A stretch of 64,000 nucleotides of DNA from Burkholderia anthina (GCF_001547525.1 NZ_LNJP01000004.1:62001-126000); one strand, 5' to 3'. Shown: positions 17,129-25,862, numbered from the stretch's first letter. The notes: a model not told the origin generated them from the sequence alone. A program made the numbers and translations.

Positions 17129-17518
17129 TTACTCCCCGAGCTTCGACGTCACGCACCCGGTGCTCGAGCATTCGCGCTCACGCTCGCGCAGGAACGACAG
17201 CCGCGCCTGCGTCATGTCGTTCGCGCACTGGATATCGATGAGGTAGCTGCTGCCGCGCGTCTCGCTGCACTGCGCATCGCGTTGTTTCAGCCACGCGAGC
17301 TGCCCGGACTTCAGCGCTGCCTGCTGGTCGCCGCTCAGTTGCTTGCGCAGCCGGCCGTACTCGTCGTTGAGATCGCGGTCGGATTGCGAGAACTGCGTGC
17401 TCGTGCAATACACCTGGTCGAACGCGCTGCGCGGCTTCCCGCAGCCGGCCGCATGCGCGGCGAACGGAACGGCAAGGGCGAGCAACGCGCAGGACGCGAG
17501 CAGATTCTTTTTCTTCAT
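17129..17518 (-). CDS. LprI/DUF1311-type periplasmic protein, possible lysozyme inhibitor
   Basis: The 129-residue protein has a Sec signal peptide (MKKKNLLASCALLALAVP, cleavage after AHA). One compact domain follows with the family pattern FDQVYCTSTQFSQSDRDLNDEYGRLRKQL and paired cysteines. DUF1311 proteins include LprI, which inhibits lysozyme. The start has AGGAG upstream and overlaps the stop of the amidase gene by four bases. Co-expression with a muramoyl amidase suggests a cell-wall function. Confidence 0.83.
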   Translation of the reverse strand: MKKKNLLASCALLALAVPFAAHAAGCGKPRSAFDQVYCTSTQFSQSDRDLNDEYGRLRKQLSGDQQAALKSGQLAWLKQRDAQCSETRGSSYLIDIQCANDMTQARLSFLRERERECSSTGCVTSKLGE

Positions 17519-18339
17519 GGTGAGTCTCCTGACTGGGGTGAAAACCGGTGAACCGGGCGGGCGATACCGTCGTTTATCCGGGGCGTCGTACACGCGTCGA
17601 TGCCGCCCGCGATCGCGGCGGACAGGCGCTGGATCGTCTCGCGGCGCGCGAGCCGCGCCTCTTCGTCCGGATTGACGATCACGCCAGCCTCGACGAGCAC
17701 GGCGGGAATCGGCGCGGTGCGCAGCACGACGAGATCGTCGAAGCGATGGATGCCGAGTGGTGGGTCGATCAGCGGGCGGTTCTCGCCCTTGATCGGCTGC
17801 GCGTGATAGAGCGACGGCCGTTCGCCGGCCGCGACCAGCCGTTCGGCGATCGCCTTCGCGCAACGCAGGCTTTCCGCATAGTGCGGGTTGCGCGCCGACA
17901 CGAACACCGAGAAGCCGCGGAATTCGCGCTGCCGGCCCGCGTCGATGAACTGTTGCTGCATCGAGTCGTGATGGATCGATACGAACAGGTTCGCGTCGGG
18001 CGCTTGCGTCGAGCGCCGATCGAGCGCGATCTCGCGGCCGTCCGCCGACGTGCGCAGCACGCGATCGCCGTGCGCGGCGAGTGTGTCGGCGACCGCGCCG
18101 GACAGGTCGAGGTTGTACAGGTATTCGACGCGGCCGCTGGCGCCGGTGGAGCCCGGATGCGCGGGCGTATGGCCGGTGTCGACGACGATGTAGCGCCCGG
18201 ACGCGGGCACGGCAGCGGTCGTGCCGGCGGCGTCGGCCGCATGCAGCGCCAGTGGCGCGCCGAGCAGCGGAGCGCACGCGAGCACGCGCGCGGCGGCGCG
18301 CACGAGCGGGCGAAGGCGTCGGAGGGTTCGGTTCGTCAT
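17515..18339 (-). CDS. N-acetylmuramoyl-L-alanine amidase (Amidase_3)
   Basis: Starting at 18339 (MTNRTLRRL) gives 274 residues with a signal peptide ending near LHAADA. A longer frame starts at a TTG further upstream. The zinc-amidase motifs are present: VVDTGHTPAHPG, the glutamate in RVEYLYNLDL, SIHHDS and the catalytic VEAGVIVNPDEE. It cleaves the bond between N-acetylmuramic acid and L-alanine in peptidoglycan. Unlike AmiC it has no AMIN domain. It is coupled to the LprI-like gene downstream. Confidence 0.88.
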   Translation of the reverse strand: MTNRTLRRLRPLVRAAARVLACAPLLGAPLALHAADAAGTTAAVPASGRYIVVDTGHTPAHPGSTGASGRVEYLYNLDLSGAVADTLAAHGDRVLRTSADGREIALDRRSTQAPDANLFVSIHHDSMQQQFIDAGRQREFRGFSVFVSARNPHYAESLRCAKAIAERLVAAGERPSLYHAQPIKGENRPLIDPPLGIHRFDDLVVLRTAPIPAVLVEAGVIVNPDEEARLARRETIQRLSAAIAGGIDACTTPRINDGIARPVHRFSPQSGDSP

Positions 18340-18463
18340 TGTTGTTGTCGAGAAGGGCGTGCGGTGCGTCGAACGGCGCGCCACCGTCGGCCTGCTCAAT
18401 GCAGTCGGAATGTCGCGCGATTATAGCGGGTGGCGGCGACGCCGCAATGACGAACGGCGGTTG

Positions 18464-20083
18464 TCAGGCCAGCACGCGCCGGGCCGCCAGCATGCCCCAG
18501 TACGACGCTTCCTCGAACAGCGACAGCCCGGACAGGTCGGCATGCGCGAACACGACGGGGCCGTCGGCATCGCGCAGCGCGAGCAGCCCCGGTCGGCTCA
18601 GGAAGCCGACGTCGGGTGTCGCCATCGCATGGCCGCGCACGGTGATCTCGAGTGCGGTCGCATGCTTCCACAGCTCGCGTCCGTACACGGCCTGCAGGTC
18701 GATTGCCGCCTGCTCGCGCAACGCGTCGGGCTTCGCCTGCGCGAGCCAGCGGCGCGTATCGTCCGGCGTTTGCGTGCTCAATGCCTGATAAGCGGAGAAG
18801 ACGGAGCGCGTCGGCGGCGACATCCGGATCAACTGGTGCGTCGACACGACATAGCCGAGCCCCACGCTGTCGTAGACGACGTTGTCCCACGCGAGCGGTA
18901 CGCCGGCTTCCTCGGCCGGCATGCCGTCGAGCAGGAAATTGGACACGAGCCACGGCGCGCGCGGCGGCAGATCGCGCGCGGGATCGAAGCCGTATGCGGG
19001 CATCTGCGGAAACACGCGCGCCGCGACGAACAGCGGCATCGCGGAAACGACCCGGCGCGCCTTCAGCATGAACGTCGACAGCGCGCCGTCGTGGCCGACG
19101 CGGGCGCACAGCACGTCGACGCCGCCCGCACGTTCGGTCGCGCGCACCGCGAAGCCGTCCCGCGACCATGCGTTCGAGCCGGTGCGTGCGGCGATCGAAT
19201 CGCCCAGCTTCGTCACCATCGTGTGCAGCCCGTCGGGCCAGGTCAGCACCGCGCCGTCGCCCGCGTCGCCCGCATGGCCGCCGCGCGACGAGAAATAGTG
19301 CAGCCCGGCCCATGCGGAGACGTGCTCGTAACCGGCGCCGTAGTCGTCGCGGCAGCAATAGTCCAGATACCAGTGCAGCGCCTTCGCGGTGTAGCCCTCG
19401 TCGCGCAGCCACTGGCGAAACGAGCGCCGGTCGAGTGCGCGCCAGCGCGGGTCGCGCGACGATTCCGCGATCGGGATGCAGAACACCTTGCGGCCGTCGG
19501 TGCCGCGCGCGGTGCGCAGCCCGTCCGTGTACGCGAAGAAGCGCGCCTGCTGCGCGAGTGCGTCGGCGTCGAGGCCGGCGGTCGGCACGATGCCGTCCTG
19601 CCACTGCCCGCCGATGAACAGCCGTTCGTCCGGTGCGTGGACGAGGGCACGCTCGTCATACACCGGGCGCGCGGAGAACGGCGCGGATTCGATCACGCCG
19701 AGATCGGCGAGCATGTCGCGCAGATGCACGGATTCGAGCGACGGCAGCGGCAGGTAGTGCGCGCCCTTCGGATAGCCGAGCTCGCCGAAGCGGCCGCCGG
19801 CCGCGTTGCCGCCGAATTCGGGGCCGGCGAGCACCGTGAAGCGCGTATGGCCGGCGCGCGCGAGCTGCCATGCGCACGACAGCCCGGCCGCGCCGGCGCC
19901 GAGAATCGCGACGTCCGTCTCGATCGTGCCGGACGGCGGCGGTAGCGTGGCATGGTCGCGCAGTGCGTGGCCTTCGCGCATGCCGGGGTAGTCGATGCGC
20001 GGCGTCGTCTCGATCCAGCCGGTGCGGCCGCAGGCGGCGAGCGACGCGGCCGCCGACGCGACGAGGAACGTGCGACGGTCCAT
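18464..20083 (-). CDS. FAD-dependent amine oxidase-like lipoprotein with Tat-like signal
   Basis: The 539-residue protein starts with a twin-arginine-like signal (MDRRTFLVASAA) and a lipobox (LAAC, C18), then a dinucleotide-binding motif (ILGAGAAGLSCA, about 60-71). The rest resembles flavin amine oxidases, with a conserved Trp/Tyr-rich centre (RDDYGAGYEHVSAWAGLHYF) and a C-terminal FAD motif (VVFAHADLSGLSLFEEA). It would be a periplasm-facing, membrane-anchored oxidase. Its ATG shares one base with the stop of the aminopropyltransferase gene (TGATG), so the two are co-translated. A polyamine or aminopropylated product is the likely substrate, by context only. Confidence 0.83.
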   Translation of the reverse strand: MDRRTFLVASAAASLAACGRTGWIETTPRIDYPGMREGHALRDHATLPPPSGTIETDVAILGAGAAGLSCAWQLARAGHTRFTVLAGPEFGGNAAGGRFGELGYPKGAHYLPLPSLESVHLRDMLADLGVIESAPFSARPVYDERALVHAPDERLFIGGQWQDGIVPTAGLDADALAQQARFFAYTDGLRTARGTDGRKVFCIPIAESSRDPRWRALDRRSFRQWLRDEGYTAKALHWYLDYCCRDDYGAGYEHVSAWAGLHYFSSRGGHAGDAGDGAVLTWPDGLHTMVTKLGDSIAARTGSNAWSRDGFAVRATERAGGVDVLCARVGHDGALSTFMLKARRVVSAMPLFVAARVFPQMPAYGFDPARDLPPRAPWLVSNFLLDGMPAEEAGVPLAWDNVVYDSVGLGYVVSTHQLIRMSPPTRSVFSAYQALSTQTPDDTRRWLAQAKPDALREQAAIDLQAVYGRELWKHATALEITVRGHAMATPDVGFLSRPGLLALRDADGPVVFAHADLSGLSLFEEASYWGMLAARRVLA

Positions 20084-21597
20084 CAGCGCAGCACGTGCTT
20101 CCAGTCGTCGTCGAAGCGGCGCACGAGCGGCTGGTCGTTGAGTTCGTTCGGCGACATCGGCAGCGCCGGCATGTCGGCCGGAAAGTGGAACATCTCGGCG
20201 GCCGTTTGCGGATCGAGCCAGCGCGTCGGCACCGAGTAGTGCGCCGGCACCGTGAAATCGCGGCGCTTGCCGCCGATCACGAAGCCCCAGTCGCCGAACG
20301 ACGGCACGTAGCAGTGGTACGGCCACGTGTTGAACCCGGCTTCGCGCAGCGTCGCGATGATGGTCCAGTACGCATGCGGCGCGAAATACGGCGACGTCGA
20401 CTGGATCACCGTGTAGCCGTTCTCCGACAGGTGCCGCGCGAGCAGCCGGAATACGGGCACCGAATACAGGCGGCCGAGCCCGAAGTTGGTCGGATCGGGG
20501 AAGTCGACGACGATCGCGTCGTACACGTCGGCATTCGATTCGAGCCAGCGCACCGCGTCGTCGTTGATCACCTGCACGCGCGGATTCTTCAGCGCGCCCT
20601 GGTTCAACTTGACGAGCGGCGCGGACGTCGAGAACAGCTTCGTCATCGCGGGATCGAGATCGACGAGCGTGATGCGTTCGAGATTGCGGTGCTTGAGCAG
20701 TTCGCGCACCGCGAGGCCGTCGCCGCCGCCCAGCACGAGCACGCGCTTGGCCCACGGCAGCGCCTCGATGGCCGGATGGATCAGCGCTTCGTGATAGCGG
20801 TGCTCGTCGCGCGACGAGAATTGCAGGTTGCCGTTCAGGTACAGCCGCATGTCGTCGTGCCACTGCGTGAGCACGATGCGCTGGTACGGCGTCGTTTCCG
20901 AATAGATCGTCTCGTCGCCGTATACGCCGTGCTCGGCCCAGTGCGTGATGCGCTCCGACAGCGCGAACCCGGCGATCAGCAGCCCGATCACGAGCGACGC
21001 GCGCATCAGCTTGCCGCGCACGTTGCGGATTTCGTCGCGGAACAGGTGGGTCGTCCACAGTGCGACGAATGCGTTCAAGAGGCCGAACAGGAAGCTCGTA
21101 CGCAGCAGGCCGAGACGTGGCGCGAGCACGAGCGGGAAGATCAGCGACACGGCGAGCGAGCCGAGATAGTCGAAGGTCAGCACCTCGCTGACGGTATGGC
21201 GGAACGCCTGGCGCCGCTGCTGGAACGCGCGCATCACGAGCGGAATTTCCATCCCGATCAGCAGGCCGAGCGCGAGCACCAGTGCGTAAAGCGCCGCGCG
21301 AAACGGTGCGGCGAGCCAGGCGAACACGACGAACAGCAGCGCGGCCGATACGCCGCCGAGCAGGCCGACGAGCAGCTCGATGTCGACGAAGCGGTCGAGC
21401 ACGTCGTCGTCTTCGACGAACTTCGCGAGCCACGAGCCGATCCCCATCGCGAACAGGTAGCAGCCGATCACCGACGAGAACTGCAGGATCGAATCGCCGA
21501 GCAGGTAGCTCGACAGCGCGCTGCTGATCAGTTCGTAGCCGAGCCCGCACGACGCGAGCACGAGGATCGACAGGACGAGCGCACGCTTATGCAGCAT
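20083..21597 (-). CDS. membrane-embedded spermidine synthase-like aminopropyltransferase
   Basis: The 504-residue protein has about seven membrane segments in residues 1-215, then a SpeE-like domain. Visible motifs are YLNGNLQFSSRDEHRYHE (SpeE has YLDG...Q...DE..YHE), the nucleotide-binding VLVLGGGDG (286-294), VDLDPAM, and VVDFPDPTNFG (D366, D369), the expected catalytic site. The family transfers aminopropyl from decarboxylated AdoMet to an amine. The LDG aspartate is asparagine here, so substrate choice may differ. It is divergent from the DUF350 gene with a 121-base shared promoter region, and its matching SpeD is encoded at the end of that operon. Confidence 0.85.
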   Translation of the reverse strand: MLHKRALVLSILVLASCGLGYELISSALSSYLLGDSILQFSSVIGCYLFAMGIGSWLAKFVEDDDVLDRFVDIELLVGLLGGVSAALLFVVFAWLAAPFRAALYALVLALGLLIGMEIPLVMRAFQQRRQAFRHTVSEVLTFDYLGSLAVSLIFPLVLAPRLGLLRTSFLFGLLNAFVALWTTHLFRDEIRNVRGKLMRASLVIGLLIAGFALSERITHWAEHGVYGDETIYSETTPYQRIVLTQWHDDMRLYLNGNLQFSSRDEHRYHEALIHPAIEALPWAKRVLVLGGGDGLAVRELLKHRNLERITLVDLDPAMTKLFSTSAPLVKLNQGALKNPRVQVINDDAVRWLESNADVYDAIVVDFPDPTNFGLGRLYSVPVFRLLARHLSENGYTVIQSTSPYFAPHAYWTIIATLREAGFNTWPYHCYVPSFGDWGFVIGGKRRDFTVPAHYSVPTRWLDPQTAAEMFHFPADMPALPMSPNELNDQPLVRRFDDDWKHVLR

Positions 21598-21718
21598 CGC
21601 GCATCCGTTGTGCAGTGTTCGGCAATGTGGATATACTGGCGCGGATTTTCGTCTGGCGGCCCCGCGCGGGCCGACCGGCGACGGGGCGGCGAACCGAGCA
21701 CAAAATCCGAGGAAAAGA

Positions 21719-22105
21719 ATGAATAGTGCCTATCTTTATGCGGTTCATTTACTGTCGGCGTTCGTGCTGCTTCTCGTGTTCGCGGCAGTGTACCTGAAGG
21801 TCACCCCGTTCGACGAACTCGCGCTGATCCGCGACGGCAACGCGGCCGCGACGCTGTCGTTCGGCGGCGCGCTGATCGGTTTCTGCCTGACGCTCGCGTC
21901 CAGCATCGCGCACAATTCCACGCTCGGCGAAGTCGTGATCTGGGCCGTCGGCGCGATGATCGTGCAACTGATCACCTATGCGGTGCTGACGCGCGTGCTG
22001 CCCGGCATGAATCACGCGATCGAGGATCGCAACGTCGCGATGGGCGGCCTGATGGGCACCGCGTCGCTCGTCGTCGGCATCATCAATGCCGCCTGCCTGA
22101 CCTGA
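21719..22105 (+). CDS. DUF350 (UPF0719) membrane protein
   Basis: The 128-residue protein is almost entirely hydrophobic, with four membrane segments; GAGGAAAAG lies upstream of the ATG. The duplicated two-helix pattern and the FGGALIGFCLTLASSIAHNS signature match DUF350/YjfL proteins. Their function is unknown, and in other bacteria they recur beside polyamine-conjugating or membrane-stress genes. It is the first gene of a five-gene plus-strand operon. Confidence 0.85.
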   Translation: MNSAYLYAVHLLSAFVLLLVFAAVYLKVTPFDELALIRDGNAAATLSFGGALIGFCLTLASSIAHNSTLGEVVIWAVGAMIVQLITYAVLTRVLPGMNHAIEDRNVAMGGLMGTASLVVGIINAACLT

Positions 22106-22132
22106 CGCGCCACGCGCTTCGAGGAGACCGAC

Positions 22133-23173
22133 ATGAGTCTGGGTTCATTCATCCGCAAGCAGTTCATCGACGTCCTGCAATGGACGGAAGACACCGACGG
22201 CGTGCTGGCCTGGCGCTATCCGATGGAAGACCAGGAAATCCAGTACGGCGGCAAGCTGACCGTGCGCGAAACGCAGGTCGCGATCTTCGTCAACGAGGGC
22301 AAGGTTGCCGACGTGTTCCAGCCGGGGCTCTATACGCTGGAAACGCGCACGCTGCCGGTGCTCACGAACCTGAAGAACTGGGACAAATTCTTTCAGTCGC
22401 CTTTCAAGTCGGACGTCTACTTCTTCAGCACGCGATTGCAGCTTGGCCGGCGGTGGGGCACCGCGCAGCCGGTGACGATCCGCGATCGCGAATTCGGCTT
22501 CGTGCAACTGCGCGCGTTCGGCATCTACTCGTACCGGATCGTCGATGCGGCCGCGTTCCATCGCGAGGTCAGCGGCACGCGCGCGGCCTATACGGTCGAC
22601 GATCTCGAGCAGCAACTGCGCAATCTGGTCGTCACCGCGATGAGCACGACGTTCGGCTCGGCCGACGTGCCGTTCGTCGACATGGCCGCGAACCAGTCGC
22701 TGCTGTCGCAGCGTGTCGCCGACGCGCTGGTGCCGGTGTTCACGCGCTACGGGCTCGCGCTCGACGCGTTCGCGGTCGAGAGCGTGTCGCTGCCGGCCGA
22801 GCTGCAAAAGGCCCTCGATCTGCGGATCGGAGCGGGGATGGCCGGCGATCTCGCGCGCGCCACGCAATACCAGACCGCGCAGGCGATTCCGCTCGCCGCG
22901 CAAAACCCGGGCGGCATCGCCGGGGTCGGCGCGGGGCTGGCCGCCGGTGCAGTGATCGGCCAGGCGATGGCCGGCCAGATCGCGGGCGCCGCGCAACCGG
23001 CACAGGCTGCGCCGCCCGCGCCCGTTGCGGCGCCGGTAGCCGCGGCAGCGGCCGAGGGCACCGATTACGTGCAGCGGCTCGAGCAGTTGAAGGCGCTGCT
23101 CGACAAGGGCCTCGTGACCGAAGACGAATATTCGCGCGCGAAGGCCGAGATCCTCGCGAAGCTCACGCGGTAA
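22133..23173 (+). CDS. SPFH/Band-7 protein with C-terminal SHOCT domain
   Basis: The 346-residue protein has an SPFH-type domain (about 25-235), matching the 'virion core/YdjI-like' branch (LAWRYPMEDQEIQYGGKLTVRETQVAIF). An Ala/Pro/Gly linker (about 260-310) and a SHOCT helix pair at the end (YVQRLEQLKALLDKGLVTEDEYSRAKAEIL) follow. SPFH proteins oligomerise at membranes. SHOCT modules mediate oligomerisation or membrane attachment. It is 27 bases after the DUF350 gene and 9 before the DUF4178 gene, so the three products probably act together at the inner membrane. Confidence 0.87.
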   Translation: MSLGSFIRKQFIDVLQWTEDTDGVLAWRYPMEDQEIQYGGKLTVRETQVAIFVNEGKVADVFQPGLYTLETRTLPVLTNLKNWDKFFQSPFKSDVYFFSTRLQLGRRWGTAQPVTIRDREFGFVQLRAFGIYSYRIVDAAAFHREVSGTRAAYTVDDLEQQLRNLVVTAMSTTFGSADVPFVDMAANQSLLSQRVADALVPVFTRYGLALDAFAVESVSLPAELQKALDLRIGAGMAGDLARATQYQTAQAIPLAAQNPGGIAGVGAGLAAGAVIGQAMAGQIAGAAQPAQAAPPAPVAAPVAAAAAEGTDYVQRLEQLKALLDKGLVTEDEYSRAKAEILAKLTR

Positions 23174-23182
23174 GCGTCGCGC

Positions 23183-24697
23183 ATGTTCCGTACCTCGTGC
23201 CCCCAATGCGGCGCGCCGGTCGAGTTTCGCTCGGCCGCGGCGGTGATGGCCGTCTGCGCGTTCTGCCGCAGCACGCTGCTCAAGCGCGGCGCCGACGTCG
23301 AGCGTATCGGCGAACTGGCCACGGTGCTCGACGATGCATCGCCGATCCAGATCGGCACGGCCGGGCGCTACGGTAACCGCGTGTTCACGGTGCTTGGCCG
23401 CCTCCAGATGACCTACGACGCCGGTGCGTGGAGCGAATGGTACGTCGTGTTCGACGACGGCGCGTTCGGATGGCTGTCGGATGCGTCGGGCCAGTACGCG
23501 ATCACGGTGCGCGAACCCGACGATGCGGCAGGCCGAGCGTGGCCCGCATTCGGCACGCTCGAACCGGGCATGCGGATCGACCACGGCGGCCGCGCGTATC
23601 TGGTGTCCGACCGGCGTACCGCACGCTGCACGGGCGGCGACGGCGAGCTGCCGTTCCGCGTCGATGCCGGGTGGGAAGCGCGCGTCGTCGACCTGCGCAC
23701 CGGCAATGCATTCGCGACCTACGACTATTCCGACGCCGAGTCGAACGGCGGCATTCCGGCCGTCTATTCGGGCGAGGCGCTGGAATTCGATGCGCTTGCG
23801 TTCACGGGCTTGCGCGATACCGAAAACGATACGCGCGAGAAACGCGGCGCGGAGATGGTGCCGTTCGCGTGCCCGAGCTGCGGTGCGCCACTGTCCTATG
23901 CGCCGAACGTGGCCGACTACGTCGTGTGCGGCAACTGCCATGCGGGTGTGCAGTGCACGGCCGAGCAGCAGACCGTGTTCGCGGCGCAGCGCAAGCTCGA
24001 ATCGGTGAAGGGCGCGCTCGAACTCGGCGCGATCGGTACGTTCGACGGCGTGAAGTACACGGTGATTGGCATGATGCGCTGCCGCGTGCCGGGCGACGCC
24101 GAGACATGGGACGAATACCTGCTGCTGAACCCGAAGCGCGGCTTCCTGTGGCTGGTGCAGAGCGAAGGGCGCTGGGAGCGCGTGCAGGTGCTCGACCATT
24201 GGCCGACGATCGGCGGCGAATCCAGCGTGACGGATGGCGGCAAGACCTATCGTTTGCGCGAGGAATACGAATCGGAGGTCGTCTACGTGGTCGGGGCATT
24301 CAACTGGCGCGTGCAGGCGGGCGACCGCACGTCGATCATCGACTACGGCTGGCAGAAGGACAAGCTGACGCGCGAGCGCAGTGACGAGGAGATCGTCTGG
24401 TCGCGTGCGCGGCCGCTGTCGGGCAGCGCGCTTGCCGAGCGTTTCGGCACGCCGGCGCTTGCGACAGCCACCGCGGCTGCCGCGGGCGCCACCGAATCGA
24501 CGGGCCTGTTCGGCAGGAAGGGGCCGCACAGTTTCGCGCCGCTGCCGTTCATGTTCAGCGCGTTGCTCGTGATCTTCAACCTGGGTTCGCTGTTCTCGTT
24601 CACCGGACGCGCCGTCTACGTGCTGGTCGGCCTGCTGGTGCTGTGGCTGCCGGAATGGCTGTGGGCGCGTTTTGCGTCGGACGGGGGCAACGCGTGA
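23183..24697 (+). CDS. tandem zinc ribbon-DUF4178 membrane protein
   Basis: The 504-residue protein is an internal duplication. Each half has a four-cysteine zinc ribbon (C6/C9/C25/C28 and C230/C233/C249/C252, both with CPxCGAP) followed by a DUF4178 domain (about 55-200 and 280-440). A Ser/Thr/Ala linker and two membrane segments end the protein (about 447-500). DUF4178 has no established activity. The operon places it between an SPFH protein and SpeD. Its stop overlaps the next start (GTGA). Confidence 0.85.
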   Translation: MFRTSCPQCGAPVEFRSAAAVMAVCAFCRSTLLKRGADVERIGELATVLDDASPIQIGTAGRYGNRVFTVLGRLQMTYDAGAWSEWYVVFDDGAFGWLSDASGQYAITVREPDDAAGRAWPAFGTLEPGMRIDHGGRAYLVSDRRTARCTGGDGELPFRVDAGWEARVVDLRTGNAFATYDYSDAESNGGIPAVYSGEALEFDALAFTGLRDTENDTREKRGAEMVPFACPSCGAPLSYAPNVADYVVCGNCHAGVQCTAEQQTVFAAQRKLESVKGALELGAIGTFDGVKYTVIGMMRCRVPGDAETWDEYLLLNPKRGFLWLVQSEGRWERVQVLDHWPTIGGESSVTDGGKTYRLREEYESEVVYVVGAFNWRVQAGDRTSIIDYGWQKDKLTRERSDEEIVWSRARPLSGSALAERFGTPALATATAAAAGATESTGLFGRKGPHSFAPLPFMFSALLVIFNLGSLFSFTGRAVYVLVGLLVLWLPEWLWARFASDGGNA

Positions 24698-24843
24698 TCC
24701 GGTACATCCTTTACGGCATCTACGGCCTGATCGTCGTCACGCTGTTCAGTTGCGCGTCGATCGGCGGCGGCGGTTCGGGCGGCGGCGGGTGGGGCAGTTC
24801 CTCCGCGCGCAGCGGCTACTCGTCGTACGGGTCGCACAAATGA
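24694..24843 (+). CDS. 49-residue membrane/lipoprotein-like peptide
   Basis: The GTG start overlaps the DUF4178 stop, and the stop overlaps the SpeD start (ATGA), so the gene is locked inside the operon at both ends; this supports it as real. One hydrophobic segment (YILYGIYGLIVVTLFSCA) ends in a possible lipid-modified cysteine. A Gly/Ser-rich tail follows (GGGGSGGGGWGSSSARSGYS). A role as small membrane adaptor of the complex is inference only. Confidence 0.7.
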   Translation: MIRYILYGIYGLIVVTLFSCASIGGGGSGGGGWGSSSARSGYSSYGSHK

Positions 24844-25256
24844 CCGCGCGCGACGGGATCGCGCCGCCCTGCGCGGTGCTCGGCTCGCACGTGCTGGCCG
24901 ACCTGGCCGGCATCGACGCGGCGCTGCTGCGCGACGCCGCGCGGCTCGAGGCGATCCTCACCGATGCGGCGCAACGGGCCGGCGCGCGCGTGATCGGCGC
25001 GCACTTCCACCATTTCGGCGGCGAGCATGGCGTGACGGGCGTCGTGCTGCTGGCGGAGTCGCACATCACGATCCATACGTGGCCCGAGCATCGTTTCGCG
25101 GCCGTCGACGCGTTCATGTGCGGCGCGGCGCGCGCGGCCGACGCGGTCGATGCGATCGCCACGGCGCTCGGCACGCATGCGCAGGTTCGGCAGCAGGTGG
25201 CGCGCGGGGGTGCGCCGGTCAGCGCGGCAGCGCTTCGGCTTCGGCCCAGCGCTTGA
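24840..25256 (+). CDS. speD: S-adenosylmethionine decarboxylase proenzyme
   Basis: The 138-residue protein is the bacterial class 1b type. The self-processing site is in LAESHITIHTWPE (S74 becomes the pyruvoyl group), with H79 and C94 (AFMCG) in the active-site positions. It makes decarboxylated AdoMet, the aminopropyl donor for the membrane aminopropyltransferase encoded in the divergent operon. The stop lies 38 bases inside the convergent SRPBCC gene. It closes the operon of DUF350, SPFH, DUF4178 and the small peptide. Confidence 0.92.
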   Translation: MTARDGIAPPCAVLGSHVLADLAGIDAALLRDAARLEAILTDAAQRAGARVIGAHFHHFGGEHGVTGVVLLAESHITIHTWPEHRFAAVDAFMCGAARAADAVDAIATALGTHAQVRQQVARGGAPVSAAALRLRPSA

Positions 25257-25671
25257 ACGAATCGAGACGCCGACGCGTCTGCACGAGATAGAACGCGCCG
25301 ATCAGCGGTTCGAGCAGCCAGCGCAGCCAGGACGGCTGCGCCCGGAAGTGGTACGTGAACTTCACCTCGGTCGACCCGGGCGTGTGCTCGGTGAAGTTCC
25401 AGCTGCCGCTGAAACGTTCGAGCACCTTCGGCCCTTCGACCATTTCGACGGCGGCGACCTGCGGCGGACGGTACGAGATGTAGCGCGACACCATCGTCGC
25501 GCCCGACCGGCTGCGGCAGAACGCGTCGACGCCGACGTCGGCGGTCGTTCCGTCGGGCAGATAGGCGTCGATCAGGAAGTTGTCCCACACGAGCCGCCGG
25601 CCGTAGTCCTGCGACCACGTGAAGAGGCGCCTGCGATCGACGTCGACGGTCCGGCTGACTGAGATCCTCAT
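25219..25671 (-). CDS. SRPBCC (START-like) family protein
   Basis: The 150-residue protein has the polyketide-cyclase/START-like layout: N-terminal strand ISVSRTVDVDRRRLFTWSQDY, a beta-sheet centre (VSRYISYRPPQVAAVEMVEGP) and a long C-terminal helix (FYLVQTRRRLDSFKRWAEA). Such proteins bind hydrophobic ligands. The ligand is not evident. Its last 38 bases overlap the 3' end of speD on the other strand, so the two transcripts would be antisense at their ends. Confidence 0.8.
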   Translation of the reverse strand: MRISVSRTVDVDRRRLFTWSQDYGRRLVWDNFLIDAYLPDGTTADVGVDAFCRSRSGATMVSRYISYRPPQVAAVEMVEGPKVLERFSGSWNFTEHTPGSTEVKFTYHFRAQPSWLRWLLEPLIGAFYLVQTRRRLDSFKRWAEAEALPR

Positions 25672-25862
25672 GAGGGTGGGCGCCAGGGTGCGGATTGGGA
25701 TGCAATCGAGTGTAACGCGCCAATAAACGGTGTTTCGTCAGACTTCGTCAAGTCGAGCACACGCTCGACGCTGCTCGATTGACGCACCCCGGGATTTCCC
25801 CTAGGATTCGTTTCAACCCTTCGGGACAGACCCGGAGCGTTTCAATCTCTTGAGGGAGCCTC

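Noticed and set aside
22145..24529. 794-codon minus-strand frame
   Set aside because: It is antisense to the SPFH and DUF4178 genes, whose families are clear.
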